A DNA stretch of 64,000 nt. Origin: Paenibacillus dendritiformis (GTDB taxonomy: Bacteria > Bacillota > Bacilli > Paenibacillales > Paenibacillaceae). Where the stretch lies: assembly GCF_945605565.1 (NCBI RefSeq), contig NZ_OX216966.1, positions 4,580,001 to 4,644,000 on the forward strand, read 5' to 3'. Both the position numbers and the translations under genes were made by a program. Below are positions 35,196-44,187 of the stretch, in pieces. The notes below the pieces were generated by a model. The model saw only the letters and a list, made by a program, of their open reading frames with translations, ran no database searches and had not been told where the DNA came from. The first letter of the stretch is position 1. Every line of letters starts with the position of its first letter.

Positions 35196-35807
35196 TTATT
35201 CTCGGTGGATCGGATGCTCCAGCGTGACATGCCCCATCATGCTCTCCTCAGCTTGGCCGTCTACGAGCACATCAATCGCTTTGATCTCGTCGAATTGGAA
35301 CAGTGTCTTCGTCAACGCTTCGATGGCGAACGATTCGCCACCGGCGCCGAGACGGGCATCGTCCGGAATATGGATATCAACGGTCAATGTCCCGTCGCTC
35401 AGCTTCACTGACTTGAATTCGATTTTTTTCCATAACGGAGTGTCTTCCGGATTGTCAGACGTCTGGAGCGCCTTCAGCGCTTCTTTATACTTTTCTTCAT
35501 CATCCGCGAATTGAATCTTGGCGGAGTACGATTTCAATTCCATCAGATCGCTATCGGACACATAAGCCGTAATCGACTGCTCCTGCTTCTCTGGCTCTTG
35601 GTTCACGGGCTCTTCCTTCTCCGGTTCCTGCTGATTCGCTTCCTGCTGGTCCTCGCCCGGGTTCTGAACGGCCCCGTTATCCGGCTGCGTCTCGGTCGGA
35701 GGCACCTCCGGCTGACCGGCATTCGTCGTCGGCTTGGCGCCGCATGCAGTAACCAAAGAGATCGACAGGACAAGCACAGCCAATCCCCACCACTTTTTAT
35801 TTTTCAT
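35196..35807 (-). CDS. GerMN-domain lipoprotein
   Basis: A 203-aa lipoprotein with lipobox LVTAC (Cys22), a Gln/Glu/Pro-rich linker (25-75) containing repeated EPEK/NQEPEKQE, and a GerMN domain (about 78-195: 'ITAYVSDSDLMELKSYSAKI' to 'EIKAIDVLVDGQAEE'). GerM-type proteins act in sporulation and germination, and related ones accompany wall amidases. AAAGGAGG precedes the start. It lies 64 nt downstream of an amidase gene, fitting a cell-wall role. Confidence 0.82.
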   Translation of the reverse strand: MKNKKWWGLAVLVLSISLVTACGAKPTTNAGQPEVPPTETQPDNGAVQNPGEDQQEANQQEPEKEEPVNQEPEKQEQSITAYVSDSDLMELKSYSAKIQFADDEEKYKEALKALQTSDNPEDTPLWKKIEFKSVKLSDGTLTVDIHIPDDARLGAGGESFAIEALTKTLFQFDEIKAIDVLVDGQAEESMMGHVTLEHPIHRE

Positions 35808-35835
35808 CAGTAATGACCTCCTTTACACCGTTCCT

Positions 35836-35863
35836 AACGCAACATGAAGCAAAAAGTTGCGTT
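35836..35863 (-). terminator. Short inverted repeat after the amidase gene
   Basis: AACGCAAC (35836-35843) and GTTGCGTT (35856-35863) form an 8-bp stem 9 nt past the amidase stop. The T-run is on the plus-strand side, so orientation is ambiguous. Confidence 0.4.
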
Positions 35864-35871
35864 TTTCATCC

Positions 35872-37356
35872 TCAGGACAAGCCCAAATAGTCAAGAATCC
35901 CCTTGACGATGTTGTCTGCGACGCGCTGTTGGAACTGTTCGTCAAAAAGCTGGGCTTCTTCGGCGGCATTGGTCAAAAACCCGACTTCAAGCAAAATGGC
36001 CGGCATTTTCGTCTCTCTCGTGACATGATGATTCCCCTGGCGGACACCGCGGTCTTTGAATTGCGTTCCTTCCATCAGATGCTTGTGCATCGTCTCCGCG
36101 AACGCCTTGCTCTCCCCGCGCCAGTAGTATGTCTCCGTGCCCGACACAGAAGGTTTATTGTCAACGCTGTTCGCATGAATCGACACGAACAGATCAGCAT
36201 TCAGACTGTTCGCCAGCTGCGCCCGTTCACTTAACTCCAGGAACGTGTCGTCCTCGCGTGACAGCACCGTGTTGAACCGGTCGTCTTGACTCAAAATCTC
36301 GCCAACCTTCAGAGCAAGCGACAGATTGAAGTCCTTCTCGTACCGCTTTTTCACGCTGACGGCCCCGGAATCGTGATCGCCGTGTCCGGCGTCGATAACG
36401 ACCGTATACTTGCCGTCCGTCTTAATCGGAGGCTTCGGTTCAGAGGTATCTTTGCCCGGAACAAGCTCGACCGTTGTCAGTCCCGATTCACTATAGGTAA
36501 TCTTCCCGTGATTCGGGCTGTTCAAGTCAACGACGAACCGGACCGTATTCGGCTTGTCGCTGAACATCGCGAAGCGGATTCGCTGCACGTCAGGGTAGTC
36601 CGTAATCTCCACTTCCCCCTGACTGCCGATACTGAAACCGAATTTCTCCATAAATTCATCGGAAAATACTGCCTTCGGGAAGTCGATAACGACCCGATCC
36701 GGGGAGTCCATCGTCATAATGCTCGGAATGACGTTGCTGGAAGCAGCGATATGTAACTGGTTATCGAAGAATGAAAAATCAGAGATTAGGGCATCCCCTT
36801 CTTGAGGGGTCACTTCACCGCTAACGTTGCCTTGAGAATTCCCGTCGTCCGGATTCAAGCCGCTTCCATTCGCATCCTCGCCGCTCGGAGTACCCGGCGT
36901 TGGCGGGACAACTTCGGATGACTCGTCAGCCGTGAACAGATAGACCGATTTGGTCTCCTTGTCCCAATCTACCGTTAATCCCATATTCTCCCCGATGAAT
37001 CGCAGCGGCACAAGCGTGGTGCCCTTCTGAAGCATCGGCGCTACGTCCAGCTTGACTTCCTTGTCATTTACCGTTGCCGTCTTCTGATCGACGGTCATTG
37101 TCAATCGTTTGCTGTCATTATATATGGCTACCGTCTTCGCCTTCGGGTCCCAATCCACCTTATACCCCAACTGTTCCGACACGACGCGAACCGGAATCAT
37201 AGTGACCGAATGAACTAACGTAATCTTCTCCGGCAATGAAATGGAATTGCCATCCAGGTACAAGGCCCCCGTCGGAGCGGCTTGTCCCAATTGAGGAAAC
37301 AGCATGAACAACCACATGAGCATCAGAGCTACACCAATTTTTTTTCCTTTTTTCAT
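35872..37356 (-). CDS. N-acetylmuramoyl-L-alanine amidase with copper-amine-oxidase-like and AMIN domains
   Basis: A 494-aa secreted wall hydrolase. Order: signal peptide (about 1-27), copper amine oxidase N1-like domain (about 32-143, two 'VPLRFIGENMG' / 'IPVRVVSEQLG' repeats), acidic linker, AMIN domain (about 190-290) and Amidase_3 (about 318-494). Amidase_3 zinc and catalytic motifs are 'VVIDAGHGDHDSGA', 'SIHANS' and 'AILLEVGFLTN'. The CuAO-like/Amidase_3 fusion is common in Paenibacillus. GTG 37362 is an alternative start; ATG 37356 follows GAGGTGA. Confidence 0.9.
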   Translation of the reverse strand: MKKGKKIGVALMLMWLFMLFPQLGQAAPTGALYLDGNSISLPEKITLVHSVTMIPVRVVSEQLGYKVDWDPKAKTVAIYNDSKRLTMTVDQKTATVNDKEVKLDVAPMLQKGTTLVPLRFIGENMGLTVDWDKETKSVYLFTADESSEVVPPTPGTPSGEDANGSGLNPDDGNSQGNVSGEVTPQEGDALISDFSFFDNQLHIAASSNVIPSIMTMDSPDRVVIDFPKAVFSDEFMEKFGFSIGSQGEVEITDYPDVQRIRFAMFSDKPNTVRFVVDLNSPNHGKITYSESGLTTVELVPGKDTSEPKPPIKTDGKYTVVIDAGHGDHDSGAVSVKKRYEKDFNLSLALKVGEILSQDDRFNTVLSREDDTFLELSERAQLANSLNADLFVSIHANSVDNKPSVSGTETYYWRGESKAFAETMHKHLMEGTQFKDRGVRQGNHHVTRETKMPAILLEVGFLTNAAEEAQLFDEQFQQRVADNIVKGILDYLGLS

Positions 37357-37540
37357 CTTCACCTCTACATCCTTTCATATTGTTCCGGCCTATCTGTCTA
37401 TGTGTTCAGACCGGACGATATATTAGACGGAAAACATAAACAAAAGTTGCGTGATTTCAACATTTTTCGGGTATATTTTTCCTTACTTATTAAGGTAATA
37501 GAACCGGGATGCCGTGGCAAGAAAAACTTTTAAAAAAAGG

Positions 37541-37600
37541 TTGACGCCATCTAATCAGAGGAATATACTATGAATTGCTTTTATTTTAGTTAGTAAACTA
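37541..37600 (+). promoter_or_regulatory. Sigma-A promoter and MarR-type operator for marR-MFS operon
   Basis: TTGACG (37541-37546), a 17-nt spacer and TATACT (37564-37569) form a strong promoter. Immediately downstream, TAGTT-AGTA-AACTA (37587-37600) is an inverted repeat covering roughly +11 to +24, a place where a MarR repressor would block elongation or open-complex formation. Confidence 0.65.
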
Positions 37601-37657
37601 TTTAACTTGTATACATTATAATTTGTATAAATTATATCAACTAAAGGAGGTTGGATA

Positions 37658-38110
37658 ATGGCGGGAGATGAGGATCTCATTCAGTTCGAGCGGCTGTTCT
37701 GGCGAGTATCCCGCAAGATTCAGTGCTTGCGCAAGAAGAAGTTCAACGATCGCTTGTCGGATTCGCAGACTTATATTCTCGTGAAGCTGGCGACCGAAGG
37801 TCCGCAGAAGGTGTCTGGCCTGGCGGAGTCGATCGGCATTACGCCTGGCGGTGTCACCAGCATTTCCGATAAGCTGATCGCGAGCGGGTATGCGCAGCGC
37901 AAGCGCGACGAGGAGGATCGCAGGGTTGTCTTTCTGGAGATTACCGACAAAGGCATGGACATTTTGAAGGAGCTTCATCAGGAGCGGCTGGAGATCATCC
38001 GTTATTTGTTCAGTAATCTGCCGGAAGACGAACTGCGCCATCTCAACCGGACCTATGAGAAGCTGCTGGAGAACCTGGACCAATATGAGGAAGAAATGCT
38101 GGAAGAGTAA
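37658..38110 (+). CDS. MarR family regulator of the adjacent exporter
   Basis: A 150-aa winged-helix repressor: 'LSDSQTYILVKLATEGPQKVSGLAESI', recognition helix region 'ITPGGVTSISDKLIASGY' and wing 'RKRDEEDRRVVFLEITDKG'. AAAGGAGG precedes ATG. It lies 24 nt upstream of an MFS exporter, and an inverted repeat sits just after the promoter, the usual layout for a drug- or phenolic-sensing repressor that controls itself and its pump. Confidence 0.92.
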   Translation: MAGDEDLIQFERLFWRVSRKIQCLRKKKFNDRLSDSQTYILVKLATEGPQKVSGLAESIGITPGGVTSISDKLIASGYAQRKRDEEDRRVVFLEITDKGMDILKELHQERLEIIRYLFSNLPEDELRHLNRTYEKLLENLDQYEEEMLEE

Positions 38111-38134
38111 TGGAGTAAGACAAGGAGTGGATTT

Positions 38135-39784
38135 ATGGAACATTTATCAGAAAAACGAAAATTAACGATCATGATCGCGATTATGGCGGCGATGTTCTTC
38201 TCAGCCATCAATCAGACGATCATCGGCGTCGCCATGCCGCGCATTATCGCGAAGCTTGGCGGGATGGACTATTATACATGGGCAATTACAATCTATCTGC
38301 TGACCTCGACAGTCGCTACCGTGCTGGTTGGCAAATTATCTGATATTTACGGGCGGAAGCCTTTTATTTTGGCTGGTATCGCGCTGTTCATGCTGGGCGC
38401 ATTCCTGAGCGGCTTTTCCGCCGATATTTTTCAACTGATTGCGTTCCGCGGCATTCAGGGAATGGGCGCCGGCATTATTATGTCTACCGCATTCACAGCC
38501 GTTGGCGATCTGTATGCGCCGCGGGAGCGGGCGAAATGGATGGGCGTCATGAGCGGCGTGTTCGGCCTGTCCAGCGTGCTGGGGCCGCCGCTTGGGGGCT
38601 ATCTGGTCGACCATCTTGATTGGAGATGGGTATTCTGGATGTTCCTGCCGCTTGGCATTGTCGCCTTCTTTATGATTATCTCCCTGTTCCCGAAAGTGGA
38701 GCGCAAAGTTGGAGAATCGATCGACTATTGGGGCTCGATATTCCTGACGACGACTATTGTGCCGCTGCTGCTCGCCTTCTCCTGGGCGGGAGACGGCGCA
38801 GGCAAATACGCTTGGGGTTCATGGCAAATTATCGGCCTGTTCTCGGCAACCGTCGTTTCCCTCATTATTTTCATTTTGGTGGAAATGAAGGTCAAATCTC
38901 CGGTACTGCCGCTGTCGCTGTTCCGCAACGGCATCGTCACCGTGTCGAACCTGGCCGGATTCGTATTGAATGCCGGCATGATGGGGGCCATCATTTATGT
39001 TCCCTTCTTTGTTCAAGGGGTTAAGGGCATCTCCCCGACCTATTCGGGTTATGTCACCATGCCGATGTCCGTCGTTATGATTCTGTGCACGGCATTTATC
39101 GGACAGTTCATCTCGAAGACGGGAAAATATAAAAAAATGGCCATCGGCGGCCTGCTCATTATGACGTTCGGCATGGTGCTCCTGCACTTCATGACTCCGG
39201 ATACGGCGATTTATATTACCGTTATTTATATGTGCATCGTCGGTCTCGGTCTCGGGATCAGCATGCCTGTATTCTCCCTGACGATTCAGAATGCGGTAGA
39301 GCCGCAGCAGCTCGGCGTGGCGACCGCATCCTCGCAGCTGTTCCGCTCCTTGGGCGGAACGATCGGCATCGCAGTGATGGGAACCGTCATGAACTCTCAC
39401 ATGACCAGCAAAATGACCGAACTCGGCGCAGCATCCGGCGCTGCCGGCGGACAAATGCAAATCGATCCGAAATACGCGGAGTCGATCAAGGATGTGATGA
39501 ATCCGCAGACGCTGCTCGATCAGCCTAAGCTGGAAAGCATCATGAGCCAGCTTCCGCCTGAACTGCAGACGATGGTCGACAATCTCGTTCATATGGTGCG
39601 CGAAGCGCTTAGCTACGGCGTGACCAGTACCTTCCTGACAGGAGCCATCGTCACGGCGGTAGCCGTCGTCCTGACCTTCTTCCTGAAGGAAATCCCGCTT
39701 CGCTCCGCGAAGGATGTCAAGGTGAAGCAAGGCGACCATGCAGGAGAAGCGAGACAGCAAGTCTTCGTCAATTCCAAATCTTAA
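38135..39784 (+). CDS. DHA2-type MFS multidrug transporter (EmrB/QacA family)
   Basis: A 549-aa, 14-TM proton-coupled exporter. Motif A is GKLSDIYGRK, motif C-like 'GVFGLSSVLGPPLGGYL' is in TM5, and the DHA2-typical large loop is near 430-500. The first helix has 'NQTIIGVAMPRI', with Asn where many members have Asp. AAGGAG precedes ATG. It is the second gene behind the MarR gene, followed by a strong terminator. The substrate is not predictable. Confidence 0.92.
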   Translation: MEHLSEKRKLTIMIAIMAAMFFSAINQTIIGVAMPRIIAKLGGMDYYTWAITIYLLTSTVATVLVGKLSDIYGRKPFILAGIALFMLGAFLSGFSADIFQLIAFRGIQGMGAGIIMSTAFTAVGDLYAPRERAKWMGVMSGVFGLSSVLGPPLGGYLVDHLDWRWVFWMFLPLGIVAFFMIISLFPKVERKVGESIDYWGSIFLTTTIVPLLLAFSWAGDGAGKYAWGSWQIIGLFSATVVSLIIFILVEMKVKSPVLPLSLFRNGIVTVSNLAGFVLNAGMMGAIIYVPFFVQGVKGISPTYSGYVTMPMSVVMILCTAFIGQFISKTGKYKKMAIGGLLIMTFGMVLLHFMTPDTAIYITVIYMCIVGLGLGISMPVFSLTIQNAVEPQQLGVATASSQLFRSLGGTIGIAVMGTVMNSHMTSKMTELGAASGAAGGQMQIDPKYAESIKDVMNPQTLLDQPKLESIMSQLPPELQTMVDNLVHMVREALSYGVTSTFLTGAIVTAVAVVLTFFLKEIPLRSAKDVKVKQGDHAGEARQQVFVNSKS

Positions 39785-39800
39785 TATGCTTATCAAAACG

Positions 39801-39830
39801 AACCGCCTTATCCCTTCGGATAAGGCGGTT
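39801..39830 (+). terminator. Terminator of the marR-MFS operon
   Basis: AACCGCCTTATCC (39801-39813) and GGATAAGGCGGTT (39818-39830) make a perfect 13-bp stem with a CTTC loop, followed by ATTTAT, 17 nt after the exporter stop. Confidence 0.8.
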
Positions 39831-39867
39831 ATTTATAAGGGAATCATTAGTAAAGGGGGCGCTAACT

Positions 39868-40164
39868 ATGTACATCCGCATCCTATGGGGACTGATCATC
39901 ATAGGAGTAACGGGAATCTATACGTTGGTTACGAGTAATCTGTACCACATGTTCCTCATCAACGGCTTCGTCGGTCTCGGACTATGGGCATTCGCCGGCT
40001 TGCTGTCCGGCACGTTCAGGGATCAGAGACATTGGCAATTCAATTATACACACAACTCGGAGGATGATACGCGCAGGCAGACAAGCTTCAGCGCTACGCT
40101 GCTCTTGCTCGGTCTGCCAAGCGTGCTTGCTTCGCTGCTTCTCTACATATTCGTATATCGTTAA
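39868..40164 (+). CDS. Small two-TM membrane protein (DUF5316-like)
   Basis: A 98-aa protein with N-terminal hydrophobic segments (about 5-50), a polar stretch 'FRDQRHWQFNYTHNSEDDTRRQ' and a C-terminal helix (about 75-96). The 'F.T.SEDD.RR' plus 'LLLLGLPSVLASLLL' pattern resembles the DUF5316 family of unknown function, recalled rather than searched. AAAGGGGG precedes ATG 39868. It stands alone after the operon terminator. Confidence 0.62.
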   Translation: MYIRILWGLIIIGVTGIYTLVTSNLYHMFLINGFVGLGLWAFAGLLSGTFRDQRHWQFNYTHNSEDDTRRQTSFSATLLLLGLPSVLASLLLYIFVYR

Positions 40165-40187
40165 CCGGTATTCTGCTATTTTGCCGT

Positions 40188-40772
40188 TCATCCGGGCGTA
40201 TCTGCATCGCTGGCCGGAGCAGCCAGTCCCAGCGTCATCGTCTCCGCCATCATTTCTACCGCTTGCTGCAGCGTACAGGACGAGCGCATCAAGAATTCAG
40301 GATCGAACAAGGCGGCCGAGGCTCCGATCATCATCTGCACGACGCTCGGTACATGGACAGACCGTATTTCCCCGGCGGCAATGCCTTCTTCAATAATATT
40401 GGTTACGGTAGACCACCCGCATTCTTCCTGCAAATAATTGTTGATTTTATTCCATTCATTCGGAGCAAGCCGCTTCATCTCCGCCAGCAGCCGCTGATCG
40501 CTCAGCTTCAGCCCGCTCGGTACGATGGAGAGGACCCGCTTCAGCTTCTCCAGACTGCTCCATTGCGGATTCTCATAAATCCCTCTCTCAAGCTGGATAA
40601 CTTCATCGATCGATTGGTCAACGATTGAGCCGATCAACTCCTCCTTCGAGGAGAAATGCTCATAAATGGTTCGTTTGCTTATCCCCATCTCCCCGGCCAG
40701 ATCGCTCATCGTAAATTTGAGTCCCTGGATCGACATCAAGTCCAAGGCCGCCTGCATCAGCCGCTCTCTCAT
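40188..40772 (-). CDS. TetR/AcrR family transcriptional regulator
   Basis: A 194-aa repressor with an N-terminal TetR helix-turn-helix (about 5-50: 'RLMQAALDLMSIQGLKFTMSDLA', 'GISKRTIYEHFSSKEEL'). The ligand-binding helical domain shows no recognised subfamily motif. The N-terminus is unusually short before helix 1. GAGGGGG precedes ATG 40772. No divergently transcribed target lies beside it; the nearest neighbours are a small membrane protein and a C39-type lipoprotein. Confidence 0.87.
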   Translation of the reverse strand: MRERLMQAALDLMSIQGLKFTMSDLAGEMGISKRTIYEHFSSKEELIGSIVDQSIDEVIQLERGIYENPQWSSLEKLKRVLSIVPSGLKLSDQRLLAEMKRLAPNEWNKINNYLQEECGWSTVTNIIEEGIAAGEIRSVHVPSVVQMMIGASAALFDPEFLMRSSCTLQQAVEMMAETMTLGLAAPASDADTPG

Positions 40773-40930
40773 GTAACTTCCCCCTCTTGACCAACAAGGT
40801 AAGCACTTCGCATCATGCGTATCATCATGCCGAGTATATGTCCTTACTCAAATGGCGTCAAGGAGAGAATATATTGGGCTTCGATACACGTTTGCTCATG
40901 AGGATGAAGCGCCGAAGCGAGGCCGATGTA

Positions 40931-41782
40931 TCATTCATATGACAACGCCTGAGATCCTAGCGCATGCCAGGACTCGATAAATTGCTTCTTTTTTACTTTG
41001 ACTGCCTTGCGGGCGGAGAGCGGATCATTGAGATATACATAGTTCGGATCATAGCCCGCCAACACGACTGCATGGAGATCCAACGGGGTCGTAATTTGTT
41101 CGTTTCCATGCTTCCACGATTCCCAGCGATCAGGTAATTTATAATCGCCAGTAGTCCAGGTTACGACAGGCTTTCCTGTGCTTACGTGCCGCAGTATCTT
41201 CTCGAACGATTGCCCCGTCAAATTGACCGTACGTCCCGGCAAATACTTCTTCATCAGATCTTCGAGCGGTTCGGCATAGATCGCGTAACCTTTCTCTTTC
41301 CCCGTTATATCTCCCACAAATCCTTCATTCGGATCGCCCCAATGGGTGATATCGCCCGCCTTGCCTGTCTTTATGTCATCCGGCTCCTTTTTTACTTCAT
41401 CTGCCAGTTCCATTTTTCCTACCCGAATTCCGGCATATTTCAATATCATGGCTAAGCTTGTTACTTCGCAACCGTTTTTCAATTCAGGATTTTGCGCGAC
41501 GAGCGGAACGTCCAACAGTATTTTTTCTTTGCGCGCAGGTCGAGGCTCTTGAGAGAGCGATTGACCCTGCTTGCTTGGATGGCTTTGATTGGTTGGATTG
41601 CTTTGCACATCATTGGGAGCCTCACCTTCTGAACTCGATGCATTGAGTCTGTTCCGGTCAAACTCACGCTGGACTGGGGCATCGGGGGCTGGTTGCCGTT
41701 GAGCTTGTTGTGTGCAGCCTGGGGCGATGGCCAGCAGGACAATAACAAGGACATGGATCGTCACACGATTAATCATTGCCAA
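40931..41782 (-). CDS. C39-family peptidase-like lipoprotein
   Basis: A 283-aa exported protein with a lipoprotein-type signal (IAPGC, Cys about 23), a low-complexity Gln/Ser/Asn/Pro linker (25-88) and a papain-fold C39-like (Peptidase_C39_2) domain. The catalytic Cys is in 'LKNGCEVTSLAMIL', His in 'DLHAVVLAGYD' and the following polar residue in 'YLNDPL'. The start is TTG 41782 with AAGGAG 7 nt upstream; ATG 41776 is the alternative. It probably acts on wall or surface peptides. No partner is adjacent. Confidence 0.82.
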   Translation of the reverse strand: MAMINRVTIHVLVIVLLAIAPGCTQQAQRQPAPDAPVQREFDRNRLNASSSEGEAPNDVQSNPTNQSHPSKQGQSLSQEPRPARKEKILLDVPLVAQNPELKNGCEVTSLAMILKYAGIRVGKMELADEVKKEPDDIKTGKAGDITHWGDPNEGFVGDITGKEKGYAIYAEPLEDLMKKYLPGRTVNLTGQSFEKILRHVSTGKPVVTWTTGDYKLPDRWESWKHGNEQITTPLDLHAVVLAGYDPNYVYLNDPLSARKAVKVKKKQFIESWHALGSQALSYE

Positions 41783-41916
41783 TTCCCCACTCCTTCAAAA
41801 ATATTTACAGTCCTATTGTTCCGGCATGTCCCATAAATATTCTGCAAAGCCCGCTCCCTTTAGGTAGCATAACCACTTTAGACGGTTCTTCCGTCTGGTG
41901 CTGACAGCATGTTCAC

Positions 41917-41955
41917 AAAAAAACCCTGCTCCGAAGGCTAAGCTTCGGGACAGGG
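41917..41955 (-). terminator. Terminator of the leuCD operon
   Basis: CCCTG...CCGAAG / CTTCGG...CAGGG (41924-41955) followed on the minus strand by seven T residues (41923-41917), 18 nt past the leuD stop. Confidence 0.88.
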
Positions 41956-41972
41956 AGTCTTCGCGTCAGGAT

Positions 41973-42584
41973 TCAGGATGCGGAAGCGGCCAGGCGCTCT
42001 GCATGCTTCGCCTCATACGCGGCAATCGCATCCTCATGCTGGAGGGTCAACCCGATATCATCGAGCCCCTGCAGCAAAAATTGGCGGCGGTGCTCATCCA
42101 GATCGAACGAACAGGACAAGCCGTAATCATCGGTTAACTGCTTGTTCTCCAGGTCGATATGGAGCTTGTAGCCTGAATGGTGCGCCGTCCGCTGGAACAG
42201 ATCCTCCACCTGCTCCTCCGACAGCTTGATAGGCAGAATGCCATTTTTGAAGCAGTTGTTATAGAAAATATCCGCAAAGGATGGAGCGATCACACAGCGG
42301 AATCCATAGTCGAGAATCGCCCACGGCGCGTGTTCCCGGGAGGAGCCGCAGCCGAAGTTGGCCCGCGAGATCAGCACGCTCGCTCCGCTGTATTGCGGCT
42401 GATTAAGCGAGAAGGACGGAATTTCCTTCCCTTCCTCATCAAAACGCCATTCGTAAAACAGGAATTGCCCGAACCCGCTCCGCTCGATACGCTTCAAAAA
42501 TTGCTTCGGAATGATGGCGTCCGTATCTACGTTCACGCGATCGACCGGCGCCACCAATCCCGTCATTGTTGTAAATGGTTGCAT
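41973..42584 (-). CDS. leuD: 3-isopropylmalate dehydratase small subunit
   Basis: A 203-aa swivelling subunit that with LeuC isomerises 2- to 3-isopropylmalate in leucine synthesis. The substrate-binding core '[20 protein letters not shown]' (about 77-96) and '[12 protein letters not shown]' near the N-terminus are diagnostic. It begins 13 nt after leuC and ends at a strong terminator. leuA and leuB are not in this window. Confidence 0.95.
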   Translation of the reverse strand: MQPFTTMTGLVAPVDRVNVDTDAIIPKQFLKRIERSGFGQFLFYEWRFDEEGKEIPSFSLNQPQYSGASVLISRANFGCGSSREHAPWAILDYGFRCVIAPSFADIFYNNCFKNGILPIKLSEEQVEDLFQRTAHHSGYKLHIDLENKQLTDDYGLSCSFDLDEHRRQFLLQGLDDIGLTLQHEDAIAAYEAKHAERLAASAS

Positions 42585-42597
42585 CGTCCGTTCCCTC

Positions 42598-44022
42598 CTA
42601 GTTCAATACTTCCGACTTGAATTCCCAATTGCGCACATCGACGAAATGCCCCTTAATGGCTGCAGCCGCAGCCATCGCCGGTGAGACGAGGTGGGTGCGT
42701 CCTCCGCGGCCCTGGCGCCCTTCGAAGTTCCGGTTCGAAGTCGATGCACAGCGTTGGCCCGGCTGCAATACGTCCGGATTCATCGCGAGGCACATGCTGC
42801 ATCCGGCGTCGCGCCATTCGAAGCCCGCTTGCTTGAACACGGCGTCAAGCCCTTCGGACTCGGCCTGCAATTTGACGCGGCCCGATCCAGGCACGACGAT
42901 CGCAGTGACCTTGTCGCTTACTTTATGCCCTTTGGCCACTTCAGCAGCGGCGCGCAAATCTTCAATCCGTCCGTTCGTGCATGATCCGATGAACACGTAA
43001 TCGATGCCAATCTCGGTCATCGGCGTTCCCGGCGTAAGCCCCATATATTCAATCGCCTTCTCCGCGGCTTTGCGCTCATTCTCGGTCTTGAAATCTGCCG
43101 GATTCGGCACCGCAGCCGTAATATCCGTTCCCATGCCAGGGCTTGTGCCCCAGGTCACCTGCGGAATGAGGCTGTCCATATCGACTTCCACGACCAGATC
43201 ATAGGAGGCCCCTTCATCCGTGGCAAGCTGCTTCCAGCGTTCGATCGCCTTGTTGAAGGCTTCGCCCTGAGGAACATACTGGCGTCCGCGCAAATATTCG
43301 AATGTCGTCTCGTCCGGTGCGATCAGCCCGGCACGCGCTCCCGCTTCAATCGACATGTTGCATACTGTCATCCGCTCTTCCATCGTCAGCTCGCGAATCG
43401 CTTCGCCCGTATATTCGATAACATAGCCGGTCGCGAAGTCCGTTCCGTATTGGGCGATGAATCCGAGAATCATGTCCTTGGCCGTAACGCCCGGCTTCCG
43501 CTTGCCGACGAACCGCACTTCCATCGTCTTCGATTTGGCTTGCTGCAGGCATTGAGTAGCCAGCACATGCTCGACTTCGCTCGTCCCGATACCGAAGGCA
43601 AGCGCTCCGAATGCCCCGTGGGTAGACGTATGGCTGTCTCCGCATACAATCGTCTTCCCCGGATGGGTCAGGCCGAGCTCAGGGCCCATGACGTGCACGA
43701 CCCCTTGATCGATGCTGTTCAGATCGAACAGCGTCACGCCGAATTCCTCGCAGTTTTTGGACAGCGTGTCGATCTGCTGCTTCGAGATCGGATCAGTAAT
43801 ATTGAAGCGATCCTTCGTCGGCACGTTGTGATCCATCGTGGCGAACGTCAATTCCGGTCTGCGCACCTTGCGGCCGCTCATGCGCAGCCCTTCGAACGCC
43901 TGCGGCGATGTGACCTCATGCACCAGGTGCAGGTCAATGTACAAGATCCCCGGCTTTCCTTCCTCTTGAACGATAACGTGATCATCCCAAATTTTTTCAT
44001 ACATCGTTTTCTTTGCAGCCAT
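42598..44022 (-). CDS. leuC: 3-isopropylmalate dehydratase large subunit
   Basis: A 474-aa aconitase-family 4Fe-4S enzyme. Cluster ligands are Cys in '[12 protein letters not shown]' and the CSMC pair in '[12 protein letters not shown]'. '[10 protein letters not shown]' and '[20 protein letters not shown]' are substrate and nucleation motifs. The start at 44022 has GAGAGGTGA upstream; the frame extends to 44043 without better support. First gene of leuCD, divergent from a LysR regulator. Confidence 0.95.
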   Translation of the reverse strand: MAAKKTMYEKIWDDHVIVQEEGKPGILYIDLHLVHEVTSPQAFEGLRMSGRKVRRPELTFATMDHNVPTKDRFNITDPISKQQIDTLSKNCEEFGVTLFDLNSIDQGVVHVMGPELGLTHPGKTIVCGDSHTSTHGAFGALAFGIGTSEVEHVLATQCLQQAKSKTMEVRFVGKRKPGVTAKDMILGFIAQYGTDFATGYVIEYTGEAIRELTMEERMTVCNMSIEAGARAGLIAPDETTFEYLRGRQYVPQGEAFNKAIERWKQLATDEGASYDLVVEVDMDSLIPQVTWGTSPGMGTDITAAVPNPADFKTENERKAAEKAIEYMGLTPGTPMTEIGIDYVFIGSCTNGRIEDLRAAAEVAKGHKVSDKVTAIVVPGSGRVKLQAESEGLDAVFKQAGFEWRDAGCSMCLAMNPDVLQPGQRCASTSNRNFEGRQGRGGRTHLVSPAMAAAAAIKGHFVDVRNWEFKSEVLN

Positions 44023-44065
44023 TCGTTCTTCACCTCTCCGCATAATGCGCTGTACTATTAGAATG

Positions 44066-44095
44066 AATATAGCATTTGCTTCTTCATTGATCCAA
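44066..44095 (-). promoter_or_regulatory. Sigma-A promoter of leuCD
   Basis: On the minus strand TTGGAT (44095-44090), an 18-nt spacer and TATATT (44071-44066), about 45 nt upstream of the leuC start. Confidence 0.6.
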
Positions 44096-44131
44096 GATAT
44101 AATATCTATAACAATGATAGGTTCAACCTAT
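44095..44131. promoter_or_regulatory. Two palindromes, probable LysR-type binding sites
   Basis: AGATAT-A-ATATCT (44095-44107) and ATAGGTT-C-AACCTAT (44117-44131) are perfect palindromes between the divergent leuC and lysR-type genes. The second contains the T-N11-A LysR box core. Relative to the leuC promoter they cover about -35 to -75, the classical activator footprint. Confidence 0.6.
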
Positions 44132-44187
44132 AACTCTAATTGTATATCAGGGCGTTAGCTATATTCTTTCATTTGGAGGACATACCT

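Noticed and set aside
41880..41896. AGACGG/CCGTCT stem as a terminator
   Set aside because: Only 6 bp and no T-run; the adjacent stem at 41917-41955 is the real leuCD terminator.
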